A stretch of DNA of 64,000 bases from Rhinopithecus roxellana (GCF_007565055.1 NC_044553.1:45311420-45375419), one strand, 5' to 3'; numbered from the stretch's first letter, positions 23,571 through 35,270 are shown. Notes: generated from the letters alone by a model not told the origin. Made by a program: numbers and translations.

Positions 23571-26550
23571 TTTAACCCCCAGAAAGTTAACCATGTGAGG
23601 TTACTTGAATCTACTCTAAACCTCTGGGTTGGGCAAATGGATTCTGTGCCTTCCCACTTTGTAGTGCTCTTTGATTTGCTATTTTTAATTTAGTATTTGA
23701 AAAACACATCCAGCCTCAAATGGATTGACCTTTCTGCTAATGTATTTCACCTAAATTAACAGAGGCAATTAGCTAATTTATATTGGAATTGTGCACTTTC
23801 CAGTTCACATTTATCAACTCTTAAATGCTTGATCTGGTGTTGCAGTTTAAATTTTTTATTATTACCCTTTAAATCTGAAGTAATGTCTTACATCTAATTA
23901 GCCAAACTTACATATTCAATTAATAGATTCATTATGGGCTAATGAATATGGAGGCAGCACTAGGGCAACATCTGCCTGCCAGTTGAAATGACTGAAACTT
24001 TTCTGCTCTGAAGAAAGGAAAGAGTCTGTTCTATAAATTAAATAGCTCGAATTTTCCATTTTCACATTTCTGAGTACTGTACTGCTCTTAAGGAGTTTTA
24101 TGGACTTGCCAAGATAGGAAAGACAATATGTTGTCCAGAGAAACCTGCCCTTGTAGAGGAATGCAAAATTCAAAATTGCAAACAAACAAACAAACGAACA
24201 AAAAAAAAACATCTAAAGACATTTTTTAGTACAAAAATGTACAAATCTAGATGGTCACTCCAGATTATGGAGTTTTTCTAACTTGTGTTTTTCATAACAA
24301 ATGCTTGAAAAAATAAACTAAATGAGAAAACTAATATCACAAATCAAACAAAATCTTTAGTATACCTTAGGATCACTCCAAAACTCCCTTGATTTCATGA
24401 TTTAAAGATATGTCCAGATACTTTGAATAATTTAATGTTCTGTGGTCAGCGATATTTGGAATCTAGATAATTCAGAGATCTAAAATGAATTTGTGTAATA
24501 TCAGTTATTAAAATTCTAGCTTTTTGTTTCTCTGGTTATAAAGAAATAATCATTTTTAGTAATTATAAAAAGCCACCCACTTCAGGAAAGGTGGGTAAGA
24601 GCTAGAATTCACTTGAAAAACTGTTTTTAAGGATGGCAAAACTGTGGGGAAAATAATCAGAAATCATTTTCAAAGTATGTGATGTCTTCGACATCAAAAC
24701 AGAAGGTGAACAAGTCACTTTGGCCTGATGTCTGCAGTGTGACAGAAAGAGAATTTGAGGTCGTGTATGTGCTACTCTACTGAGGCATGAAAAGTTTGTT
24801 GTTGATTTTTATACTCCTTACGTTCAAGGTGACACTTGGATTATAAAAAGTCTGTATTTCTTCCCTTGAATTATACAGATGCAAAGTGCCAATATCCTTG
24901 TGTCAAGTGCACGTTATCAAATATTCTAAAAATGAATTACTGCTATATTCATGTGTTTGATATTGAGGGACTCTCAATGTGCTTAGCACTGGCTAGATAC
25001 CCTGGGGTTATGAAAAAGAAAACATAAATTCTGCTTATGACTGAAGAAATTTGCAATTTGTTTGTCATAATAAGTCTTCATAATTGACTTTACAAATACA
25101 CCTATGCCCACAAGATTAGATTCACTGTGTTTTAACTGTGCTTTACCCTTTTCAGTATCTAAAAAAAAAAAAGTATACGTGTGAGTAAATCTTTCCCATG
25201 CTGCTCTCACTAGTAAGGAGCACAGGAAATGAAAACAAAAGACAAAAAAATATGGCACTTGATGTGCTCAGAGGAACTGGAAGGGGAAGGTACAAGTAGT
25301 ACCTGAGTAGGAAGTGTGTCTGCCCTGGTACTCATGCTATAGAGGGTCCTGCAGTCATAAATACACAAAAAGCAAATTCAGTAAGGAATACGTGGGACCC
25401 TCTGTCACTTGCGATCTGACACAGGCTGTTTCAGATGTGTGCACCATCTCTAACCCTAAACAATCACTGTCACAACTAACACTGTTCAGGCCCGAAGGAA
25501 GTGCTCCTCCTCATCTCTGGCCCTGTGTTCAGAAAAAGAAAGACAGCGTCCTTTGCAGGGAATACTGGGAAGATCAGTATGTCAAGCAGCTGGCATCATT
25601 AGAGTATGGGGTGTCACCATTTGAGCAGTGCGAGTACAAAGGTGAGAGAAAGACACATTAATGAACTTATCACGTCCTTCCTCTCAGATAGCATGAATGC
25701 ACCCAATTCTTCCAAAGTGGGAGAACTGTTTCCCAGAGGTGCCATGCTGAGTGTCTAGATTTTCTTGCTTCTCTTTGTGTTCTAGTTGATAGTTTCTAGG
25801 GTGGTCTCAAATTAACATGGTTTTCTCAATAGTTCCGTATGGTGACTGAGGAATATTTTGCAATATTAAACAACAAAATATTCTTACATTTTTATATATG
25901 TAGATCTAGACATGTGTGAATTTGACCTTTTACATGGGCAACTAGGTACACATTAAACTCTAGAATTGCTAACAGTTTTATTCTTATAAAAATTTTTAAA
26001 AGAAGTACTTGCATTTTAAAAAACCGAATAAATAACATTTTAATAATTGTATTTAAAAGTTTAGTACTCATTAATTTTAATTTCTATTTTACCTTTTAAT
26101 TTAAAAAAATTTTTAAATATTTTAGAAAGGATAACTTTAAAAACTATGAGGGAAGTAATATAATGTTTCCATTTTAATTAGTTTACATTGCTGATGAAAA
26201 TATCTTCATATTTGTATACTTCAAATATAATTCATTTTTTAAAGATCCTTTAAAGTATTACTGTCAATATCACCAAATTATGTGAAAACCTTGATTATAA
26301 CAATATTGTGATTTGATGAAATAAATGTAACAATTGCATTTTATCAAATAAATATGTAATTTATGAGTTATATATATGTTTATTTTATTATTTATCCAAA
26401 CAATCCTGGCACATCAGCAGAACAATAGGACATACACAGTCATAATTAAATTCAACAATCCTGATATTTTGTTTTCAGTCAAGTAAAAAGTATAGCTTTA
26501 CATAGTTAAACATTTTACCAACATGAAGCTCTATTTGTCAAAGCAGAAGA
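23571..26550. other. Intergenic AT-rich DNA
   Basis: No gene is seen. Contains a (CAAA)n-like tract at 24178-24209, a weak L2-like piece near 24940-25010 and a very AT-rich stretch at 25850-26400. Confidence 0.45.
24178..24209. repeat. (CAAA)n / poly-A simple repeat
   Basis: GCAAACAAACAAACAAACGA followed by an A9 run. Confidence 0.9.
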
Positions 26551-26570
26551 GGACGTTATATTTAACAGTT

Positions 26571-26881
26571 GTTTTTTTTTTTTTTTTTTTTTTTTTTTGA
26601 GACGGAGTCTTGCTCTGTCTCCCAGGCTGGAGTGCAGTGGCCGGATCTCAGCTCACTGCAAGCTCCACCTCCCAGGTTTACGCCATTCTCCTGCCTCAGC
26701 CTCCCGAGTAGCTGGGACTACAGGCGCCCGCCACCTCGCCCGACTAGTTTTTTGTATTTTTTTAGTAGAGACGGGGTTTCATCGTTTTAGCCAGGATGGT
26801 CTCGATCTCCTGACCTCGTGATCCGCCCGTCTTGGCCTCCCAAAGTGCTGGGATTACAGGCTTGAGCCACCGCGCCCGGCC
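26571..26881 (-). mobile_element. Young AluY, Old World monkey type
   Basis: Inverted full-length AluY with a long T run. Target duplication ATATTTAACAGTT at 26558-26570 and 26882-26894 is perfect. It has the same CGCCCGACTAGTTTTTTG, GGCCGGATCTCAGC and GGCTTGAGCC variants as the copy at 11221-11533. Confidence 0.95.
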
Positions 26882-27119
26882 ATATTTAACAGTTTTTAAG
26901 TTTAGTTTAAGATTGTAAAATATTTAAATGTCTGGTTTCTGGGTCTCCATTTGGTTTTTTTCCACAAATATTAGGAGTAGGCCTAGATAAAAGGAGTTGC
27001 TTTTCTCTGTAGGCTCAAGAGATTGATGTTTCTCTGTGTCAATTCCATGTACCTTTTCAGAAATAATCAGTTTGCACTGTTTTCCTTTGTTGACTGTCCT
27101 ATAATAACCCTCCTGCATA

Positions 27120-27354
27120 CAGTTGTCCCTAGGTATCCATAGGGGATTGGTTCCAGGACCAGTGATACCAAAATTCATGGATGCTCAAGTCCCTGATAGA
27201 AATTAGCATAGTATTTGCATAAAACCTATGCACATCCTCCTGTATACTTGAAATCTTCTTTAGATTCCTTATAATATCTAACACAATGTAAGTGCTTTGT
27301 AAAGAGTTGTTTTACTATATTGTTTAGGGAATAATGACAAGAAAAAACAGACAC
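27120..27354 (+). mobile_element. MER2 DNA transposon, left part
   Basis: Begins CAGTTGTCCCTAGGTATCC after a TA dinucleotide and continues with GGATGCTCAAGTCCC and TTTAGGGAATAATGACAAG, matching the Tigger-related MER2 family. The Alu at 27355 splits it. Confidence 0.85.
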
Positions 27355-27585
27355 CCAGCCTGGGCAACATGGCAAAACCGTGTCTCTACCAAAAATACAC
27401 AAATTAGCCGGGCATAGTGGTGTATCCCTGTAGTCCCAGCTACCAGGGAGCCTGAGGTGGGAGGATCACTTGGGCCCAGGAGGTCGAGGCTGCAATGAGC
27501 CGTGAGTGTGCCACTGCACTCCAGTCTGGGCAGCTGAGAGCCTGTCTCAAGAAAAGAAAAAGGAAAAGAAAAGAAAAAAAGAAAA
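27355..27585 (+). mobile_element. 5'-truncated Alu inside MER2
   Basis: Forward Alu starting at the internal CCAGCCTGGGCAACATGG position. It ends in an A/G-rich tail at about 27550-27593. It separates the two MER2 halves. Confidence 0.9.
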
Positions 27586-27687
27586 GACAAGACAGACACA
27601 ACCATCCTTTTTTGTTTTGCAGAATATTTTCCATTCAAGGTTGGCTGAATCCACGGATACAGAATCCGTGGATAGAGAGGGCCCGCA
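27586..27687 (+). mobile_element. MER2 DNA transposon, right part
   Basis: Resumes ACACAACCATCC and ends TGAATCCACGGATACAGAAT ... AGAGGGCCCGC, the other MER2 terminus, close to the inverted complement of the left end. Confidence 0.8.
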
Positions 27688-29200
27688 ATATTTTTTAAGT
27701 TCTCTCTGAAAAGATATGCAAAGTAGTTCCAGAAACATGTTTGACTTTGAACTCAGTACATTAATTAATTGGATCTTCATTTTTAAGTGGTGTTCATGTA
27801 TTGTTAGCAGGCTGTGTCCACATTATTGATGTTTCCATATCTCAATAATTTTGTGTTTGTTCACCTTATTAAATAATTGAAAGGACACTGGATCAGGACC
27901 CAGGAAACCAAAACTCAATTCCTGATTATTCTCTTATTCAATGTGTTGAACCACTGCAAATGTCCCCAGCTTCCCAAGAGAAACTGTCATTTCCCAATAG
28001 AAAATGTCAATGTTAATATCAGCATATTTCCATAAGAATATGCGAAAGTTTATATTAGAGGATCTAGGGTTTTTTTTAAAATATAAAAGGAAAATAACTA
28101 TGTTACAAAGCTATTCACAAAACTATGGAATAAAGAATCAGGGCACAGTTGAGCTAAACAAGTTGTAGGATAAGTGAGAAATTATTATTACATTACATCT
28201 TCATCATCCAACAAAAACAACCACAGCACACTGTTAGGTACTGCAAAGTATAAAGATGCTTAAATCATTGTTTCACATCAAGGAGCTCTCTGTGCAGGCC
28301 AGCAGGGAGCACAGTGATGGTCTTGTCCCTAAATAGCTGTGCAGTGCTATGGAGAGCCAAAAGAGAAAGTGGTATGTCCCCGTGGGGATCAGAAGGAGTT
28401 TACCTGGACCCGCATGATAGAGAGGAAGGGACATAGGCAAGATTAGGGTATTGGTCGGAAGACTGGGGCAAATTTTGGAAAAGAAAAGTTTGGCTACAGT
28501 GTGGCACACCTGTGGAGCAAAACCTAGGAAATAAGCCAGCCCAGATGACAAGTTAAGAAATTTGTTTAGGCAGAAGGGGGAGCTAGAGCAAATCAGTTCA
28601 CATGCTCTGTCTCCTGTTTACACTGGTATTACAGGTGTTAGATGGTAGCAAGTCCTAGAGAAGTGTGATGTGTAAGTCACTGTCATTCAACATTGTAAAC
28701 AGCTAGGTAAAAGCAGAAAAAGGTCCAAAAGGTCTGTGCATAAAATCAAAGGATCCTTAGGCATGGGAGAAATTCCTAGAACTATAGGAAAAGGAAGGTG
28801 AAAAAGAAAGGGTTGTGAGATGCCTGAAGATGCTCACTCACACTGCAGTGGCTACAACACCCTGCAAGATACAAAGTGGTCTCTGTTAACCCTCTCCTCA
28901 TCAAGTCCTGCATCTTCTGTTTCACTATTATTCCCCCTATGGAGTCCCTTCTCTCCAGTAATGCTACTGCCTTGGTTGTAGTCCTCTGCATCTCTTGAGC
29001 AGCATACGCTGCTCTGCAAAGTTATGTACTGATGAGAATGAATTTCAGTTAAAGGGCACCAGATCAGTTCCTGTAGGATATGAGAAACAAGAATGCTCTA
29101 AGCCACTGATGGGAGGAGAGGATGTCTGGACTATTGGAATAATTTGTTCTTACTGCTTCTGGACTTGACCGACTTCAGTCCACCCTTTATGCTGCCAAAA
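27688..29200. other. Intergenic DNA without recognised elements
   Basis: Only weak MIR/L2-like stretches near 28200-28300. No coding exon is evident. Confidence 0.4.
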
Positions 29201-29229
29201 GAGAAAATTTGAAAGCAGGTGATTCAATC

Positions 29230-29427
29230 AAGTCCAACCAGGGACTCAGAAGTCATCTTTTCCAGGCTTTCCCAAACTTATGTCATCGCTTGCAAATAAA
29301 AGAGATTCCCAGGTTCCTCCTGGGCCTGCTGGATCAGTCTCCAAGGAAGGGCCCAGGATTCCGTGTCTTTAATGACTTGAAATCCCCCAGGGGATCCCTG
29401 TGCTCAGGCAGTTTGGGGAAGCACTGA
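29230..29427. repeat. Possible hAT-type MITE fragment
   Basis: CTTTCCCAAACTTATG ... CAGTTTGGGGAAGCACTG has partly complementary ends and a MER5/MER20-like layout. Family not assigned. Confidence 0.35.
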
Positions 29428-29429
29428 TG

Positions 29430-29520
29430 GAGCCCATCACCTTTTATGACAGATGAAGAAACTCAGATCCTGGGAGACACATCAGTTACAGAAGTCCGGA
29501 AAATTAGGGCTAGAATCAGA
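29430..29520 (+). repeat. MIR SINE remnant
   Basis: CACCTTTTATGACAGATGAAGAAACTC followed by CTGGGAGACACATCAGTTAC follows the MIR forward consensus; diverged. Confidence 0.5.
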
Positions 29521-30220
29521 ATGGAGATACCGGAAAGCAGAATAGCTGTGGATGAAACTGCAGACCTTATCATCACCTCACTGGTATCTGTGCCACAGCC
29601 CCATCTGAGATTCACCCTGAGGCTCCTGGGAGTGTGGGATCCAGGCAGTGGGGGGCCTCCCTCCCACTCCTTCAGCCCTGTGAGGTCACAACAGCTGCAA
29701 CTCTTGAGCAGTGGGAAGGAAGAAAGGAAGGAGAGGGGAAGAAAATCCGGGACTGTGTTGCCGCTGAGGAACCAGGATCAGGCAGAGCATGGGGTACTTT
29801 TGCATCCAGCTTCTATTTGTCCAGAGACAGCTGAAAATGAGCAAGATCTGCCTAAGGGCAAATTTGTGAGCCCAGCAGCACTCATCCCTGGTGCTTCCAA
29901 CCTCCCGTTTTGTTTTCTATCTCCTCCCATGAGTGTCCTTGCCTCTTCTTCCCCCAGGGTCTTCCCCCAGGGTCTCCTGTGCTCAGTCCTTTCTTTCCTA
30001 GATCCATAGAAATGTCTCTGCAGTTGTCATCCATACTTTGACTGAAAACTGTTTTGCTGGACTCATTATTTGTTCTCTCCAGCCTTTCCCTCCGCTCTGT
30101 CTTAAGTATTAATATAAGGCCTAAAAGAATAAAGTATTTCAGATAACAGTAGCAGTGAAAAAACTTTTGTAATAGAAGACCAAGAATCCCGACTTGCCCT
30201 TGAAATTATAATTTTCCTAA
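29521..30220. other. Intergenic DNA with an open frame of unknown meaning
   Basis: A plus-strand frame stays open from 29446 to 30009 (187 codons), starting in the MIR. Its product resembles no family I know. A 13-bp unit CTTCCCCCAGGGT is repeated exactly at 29948-29960 and 29961-29973. No splice, promoter or start context argues for a gene. Confidence 0.35.
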
Positions 30221-30224
30221 GATT

Positions 30225-30710
30225 GCCTTAAAATTTTGTTCAGCCATTCAACACACATTTAATGAGCAGTACCTGTACAAAGCACTGTGTTAAATATTTG
30301 GCATTCAGGAGAGAAAAAGGGGAATTCGTAGAAAAATGAACAAGGCCTGGTCCTTCCCTTTGAGTTGCCCACAGTCTGGTGAGGATAAAAAATCTAAGAG
30401 ATAACACGGTATGATGGAGACATCCATAACATAGATAGGAGCCTAGGGGAGGGCATTGTTAACCTCTGGGCCAGGACGAGCCTCTACAGAGAGGCTGCAA
30501 TTGAATTTGAACTGGAAGCATAAGAAGGTTTTCACTTGGGTGTTAACAGGGTGAAGGAAGCCACATATACAAAGGAAAGGAGACTTTGAAAAGTTTCTCA
30601 TGTTCAAAGAAAAGAAAAAAAAAACAGAAGAACTGTATGGAAAGAGAGTAGAATGAATGGTAAAGAATAGATGGAAATGATGCTTAAAGGTAGGCTGGTA
30701 AGTAAGTAAT
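30225..30710. other. Intergenic DNA with an L2 fragment
   Basis: The first 90 bp resemble L2 (CAACACACATTTAATGAGCA ... AAGCACTGTGTTAAAT). Nothing else is recognised. Confidence 0.4.
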
Positions 30711-30714
30711 GTAA

Positions 30715-30963
30715 CAGACTGTATTTTCCAAAGATGGCCTCATGGATACATATTCCATCCCACAGTATGGAGCTTACATTCCTTCATCTAGAGGTGAGGC
30801 CTTCTTGCAGGGCTTCAGACATCGCAGAGCAGTAACAAGTCATCCCTACTGTCTTCTGCTCTAATGTCTACCCGCAGTAAACATGAGAGATAATAAATGA
30901 CTTGCCGTATGAAGCCACTAAGTGTGGGGGTAATTTTTTAAACAGCAATAAGATAACAGATAC
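30715..30963 (+). mobile_element. MaLR-type LTR fragment
   Basis: GTATGGAGCTTACATTCCTTC ... GAAGCCACTAAGTGTGGGGG ... ACAGCAATAAGATAACAGAT matches the 3' pattern of old MaLR LTRs. Internally deleted; no coding sequence. Confidence 0.5.
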
Positions 30964-31615
30964 AAGTCATGTCAAGGAATTGCTTGCTGGGAGAAAAAAT
31001 TTTTTTTCTTTATAAATTAAAACTAACAAACACTGAGGAACCAGTGAAAGTGGTTTTTAGTTTGTTTGTTTGGTTTATCAGGGAATGGCCTAAGAATTGC
31101 AAATGAGAAAGACAGGCCTGGTGCAATATGGAAATAGGTGGTGGGGGAAGGGCTGCTTAGAGGCTGGGATAACCTCAAGGAGGCTGTCGGTTATCCAGGC
31201 CATGTAGGAGGGATGGTAGGGCAGGAAAGCAATTTCCATTTTAAAGGAATACTTTCTTAATTTTAGTTTTGTTTTGGAACTCTTTTACTTTCATGTAACC
31301 AAAAAGTGAGAGGCAAAATGCTTGAGCTGATTCTCTACCACTCCCCACTGTGGAGACTCATCCTTTTCTTCTGCTCCCTTATATCCAGATCCTAGACTTT
31401 CAGAGTCTATTGTCGTGATGCCCTCATTCCTCCCTAATGACGTCTAGTGGCAAAAATCCTACTTCTCTTAATCAGTTTCTTTCTCCTTTTCTTCTCTCCA
31501 CGTTTGAAGGTCGTGATGTCAGTCTCATTATCTAGACTTTTCTGCTTCCTCTAGCTCATCAGCATCCAGGTTCAGGAGGAACCTTAGTCCTGGGGTTCTA
31601 TACTATAGTTAATAC

Positions 31616-32185
31616 TGTTACAGGACAGGGGTCGTGATCCAGGGACCTAAGATCTTGCAAAGATCTAAGGTTCTTAGATCTTCGCAAGAAAGAATTCAGG
31701 ATGAGTCTGCAGTGCAAAGTGAAAGTAAGTTTATTAAGAAAGGAAATTAATAAAAGACTGGCTACTCTATAGACAAAGCAGCCCCGAGACCTGCTGGTTG
31801 CTCATTTTTATGGTTATTTTTTGATGATATACTAAACAAGGGGTGGATCATTTATGCCTCCCCTTTTCAGACCATAAAAGGTAAGTTCCTGACATTGTCA
31901 TGGTATTTGTAAACTGTCATTGTGCTGGTGGGAGTGCAGTAGCGAGGACGACCAGAGGTCACCACTCTCGTAGCCATCTTGGTTTTGGTGGGTTTTGACC
32001 AGCTCCTTTACTGCAACCTGTTTTAGCAGCAAGGTTTTTATGACCTGTGTTTTGTGCTGACCTCCTATCTTATCCTGTGACTTAGAATGCCTTAACCGTC
32101 TGGGAATGCAGCCCAGTAGGTTTCAGCCTCATTTTACCCAGCTCCTATTCAAAATGGAGCTGTTCTGGTTCACATGCCTTTGACA
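31616..32185 (-). mobile_element. Solitary ERV LTR (class I type)
   Basis: A 570-bp block bounded TGTTACAGG...TTTGACA on the plus strand, so 5'-TG...CA-3' on the minus strand as in retroviral LTRs. On the minus strand a polyadenylation signal AATAAACTTACTTTC lies near the expected R region, followed by GAATTCTTTCTTGCG. No internal retroviral genes adjoin it. Clean 4-6 bp target duplications are not obvious. I recognise the family as a common primate ERV1 LTR but cannot name the subfamily safely. Confidence 0.75.
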
Positions 32186-33010
32186 TTACTGCATACTATT
32201 TGACCCCAAAGATGATTGTAAATACTGAAGGAATAACCATGTATTTATTAATACAAATGATTTAGTTGCATAAAGTAGTGTTAAATGTGTGATAGCCTTC
32301 ACCACCTAGAGCAGGACTCTTTAATTGCCATATTTAACATGGTAGAGTGCAAACATCTAAGGGATATTTAGGAAAGTGATGCAGGCCAAAAAGAAAATGA
32401 ATTAAAATTTTTCCTCCACCTCATTTATGTTTTATTCTTCCTGCCAAATATTAGACTCATCTCTAAATTTAAGAATCGTTGGCAATAAAATCTTAAATTC
32501 ACTGTCATGCATTCTTTTTCATCTTAGTAGGATGTTTCATTAAACTTTTCTGGAATTTATTGAGCAATTTCTCTCTACCAGAATCTTACTCATTATCTTA
32601 CTCAATCCTCACATCAAGTCCACAGTCTTATTTTTTTTTTTTTTCATTTTACAGTTAAGACAATCTTCCCCAATCTAAGTTAAGTGACATGCTCAAGGTT
32701 AAGTGGCTCATAATGATAAAGCAGAGCCTTGAGGCTAGATATTTTGACTTTCCAATTCAGAATTCTTTTTGCTATATGCCAGAAAATGTGGCAGATTTAG
32801 GCCATAGCTTTACAGAGACAGTAATTGAAGGCAAACTGCACAGGTATAATTACTGAATTTGTTTTTATCTACAAAGTGACATACTGACCAATCATATTCA
32901 AACGGTTGGGTGACTGTTTAGATCTTAACTGCTAAGTCTTTTAACATGGGCAGGCTTTCACTAGACCTGTGCAAGGTCCTACCATAGATCTCAATCCTTC
33001 TCTACTAGGT
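32186..33010. other. Intergenic DNA with a faint MIR/L2
   Basis: About 32560-32760 resembles MIR/L2 (ACTCAATCCTCACATCAAGT ... AAGTGACATGCTCAAGGTTA). The rest shows nothing recognisable. Confidence 0.4.
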
Positions 33011-33014
33011 CGCG

Positions 33015-33178
33015 AAAACTTGACAGGGTGTCGTGATGCTTAGCAACCCAGATTCTGGAACCAATTATTTGGGCTCAGATCCTAACCCTGCCACTTGTTA
33101 GTTCTGTGACCTGGAACAATTATTTAACCTCCCTATGCTTCAGTTCCTTTGTTTTTTAAATGTGGGTAATAATAGTGC

Positions 33179-33238
<60 letters not shown>

Positions 33239-33300
33239 AGGTTAAATAAGTGGATATAGTACTTGACACATAGTAAATGTTATTTAAGCATTAGACATTA
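33015..33300 (-). repeat. MIR SINE interrupted by (CT)n
   Basis: GATCCTAACCCTGCCACTTG, CAGTTCCTTTG and GGGTAATAATAGTGCCTATC follow inverted MIR. A CT tract sits where MIR normally continues, and MIR-like sequence resumes at CAGGTTAAATAAG. Confidence 0.7.
33181..33239. repeat. (CT)n microsatellite, once interrupted
   Basis: About 58 bp of TCTCTC broken once by CTCCTC. All pyrimidine on the plus strand, hence able to form H-DNA under torsion. Confidence 0.95.
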
Positions 33301-33367
33301 TTATTATTGTTGTTGTTATTATTGCCACAATTCCAGGGAGCTAACAGCAGTAAATAAATAATTATGG

Positions 33368-33671
33368 GCTGGGCACAGGGGCTCACACCTGTAATCCCAA
33401 CACTTTGGGAGGCCCAGGCAGGCAGATCACCTGAGGTCAGGAGTTCGAGACCAGCCCAGCCAACATGATGAAACCCTGTCTCTACTAAAAATACAAAAAT
33501 TAGCCAGGCATGGTGGTGGGTGCCTGCAATCCCAGCTATTTGGGAGGCTGAGACAGGAGAATTGCTTGAACCCAGGAGGTGGAGGTCGCAGTGAGTGGAG
33601 ATTGCACCACTACACTCCAGCCTGGGCAACAGAGCAAGACTCTGTCTCAAATAATAATAATAAATTAATTG
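33368..33671 (+). mobile_element. Alu (S-type)
   Basis: Forward full-length Alu with an AATAAT-type tail. Target duplication AATAATTATGG at 33357-33367 and 33672-33682 is perfect. Confidence 0.93.
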
Positions 33672-33884
33672 AATAATTATGGAATCAGTATGGCAATTTA
33701 ATACCACACATTTACATATATATGTATATGTGGATATATGTATATATAACTGTTTTGTTTTCTTTTATATCTTAATTTTCCAATCAAGATTTAAGGGTTC
33801 CCATTGACTGATACTTGAATACTTGAAGAATCTCTTTCTCTCTTTGATCATTATGGTCACTAGGCAAAATAAGTGATGACTTGT

Positions 33885-34295
33885 ACTGATTTGCTAGGGC
33901 TTCCATAACAAAATACCATCGTCTGGACAGCTTAACAACAGAAATTTATTTTCTCATAATTCTGCTTGCTAAAAGTCCAAGATTAAGGAGTTGGCCAGGT
34001 TAGCCACTTTTGAGGCTTATCTCATTGGCTTGCAGATGGCTACCATCTTGTGCCTCTTCACGTGATCTTTGCTCTGGGCATATACATCCCTGGTATTTCT
34101 CTGTATGCCCAGATTTCTTCTTCTTATAAGGAGACCAGTCGGGTTGGATTAGGGCAACCCTAAGGGCCTCATTTTAACTCAATCACTCCTTTAAAAGTCT
34201 TGTCTCCAAACACAGTTACATTCTGAGATAGTGGGGTTAGGATTTCAACACATGAACTAAGGTGAAGGGAAGGGCACAATTCAGTCCAGACATGT
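33885..34295 (-). mobile_element. MLT1-type MaLR LTR
   Basis: The plus strand reads TTTGCTAGGGCTTCCATAAC ... ACAGAAATTTATTTTCTCAT ... TTAGGATTTCAACACATGAA ... ACAATTCAGTCCA, the inverted MLT1 LTR pattern. It is a solitary LTR without coding sequence. Confidence 0.75.
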
Positions 34296-34641
34296 CTGTT
34301 TATCCTATTTTATTTTGATGTGTCTACTGGGTGGGAGCTGTAATCTTTCACTAGTGTTATATAATTTCCTAGGATCACCCAAGGATATTGTCTGTGGCAG
34401 GAGGAGATTTGCATAGACACCTGGTTGAAATATGGTAGCTTTTAAAATCCTCTTGTCTTTTCGGCTGGATTGCTGAGTTCTAGGGGAAGATAAGTGAAAA
34501 GTAGAGCCAGCCCTGAAGAACACCTGTGCAACTTGTCATCGTCCTATGTGCATACATGCAACGTATAACCAGGTGGAACCCAGAAAGTGGATCTGCTGGA
34601 AAATACCAAGGGTAATCCGTACATTTTCTGTGGTTTTATTT

Positions 34642-34924
34642 TGTTGTTAGGGTCTTGCTCTGTTGCTCAGGCTGGAGTATAGTGATGCGATCATAGCTCC
34701 TGGTAACCTTAAATTCCTGGGCTCAAGTGATCCCCCCACCTCAGCCTCCCAAATGGCTGGGACTATAGGAATGCACCACCATGCCCAGCTAATTTAAAAA
34801 AGAATTACAAAGACAGGGCATTGCTATGTTTCCAAGCTGGTCTCAAACTCCTGGCCTCAAGCAATCCTCCCATTTCAGCTTCCTAAAGTGTTGGGATTAC
34901 AGGCATGAGCCACCACGCCCAGCC
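34642..34924 (-). mobile_element. Old Alu (AluJ type)
   Basis: Inverted full-length Alu, diverged. Target duplications TGTGGTTTTATTT (34629-34641) and TATGGTTTTACTT (34925-34937). Confidence 0.9.
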
Positions 34925-34975
34925 TATGGTTTTACTTCAAAGGGTTCTTCTGATCATTTAACTTGAAAATTTCTA

Positions 34976-35259
34976 GGCCGGGTGCGGTGGCTCAAGCCTG
35001 TAATCCCAGCACTTTGGGAGGCCGAGATGGGCGGATCACAAGGTCAGGAGATCAAGACCATCCTGGCTAACACGGTGAAACCCCATCTCTACTAAAAAAT
35101 ACAAAAAAAAAACTAGCTGGGCGAGGTGGTGGGCGCCTGTAGTCCCAGCTACTGGGGAGGCTGAGGCAGGAGAATGGCGTGAACCCAGGAGGCGGAGCTT
35201 GCATTCCAGCCTGGGCGACAGAACAAGACTCCGTCTCAAAAAAAAAAAAAAAAGAAAAA
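34976..35259 (+). mobile_element. AluY, Old World monkey type, with right-arm deletion
   Basis: Forward AluY beginning GGCCGGGTGCGGTGGCTCAA and carrying ACTAGCTGGGCGAGGTGG. The target duplication GAAAATTTCTA at 34965-34975 and 35260-35270 is perfect. About 25 bp are missing near 35201, where GAGCTTGCA jumps directly to TTCCAGCCTGGG. Confidence 0.93.
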
Positions 35260-35270
35260 GAAAATTTCTA

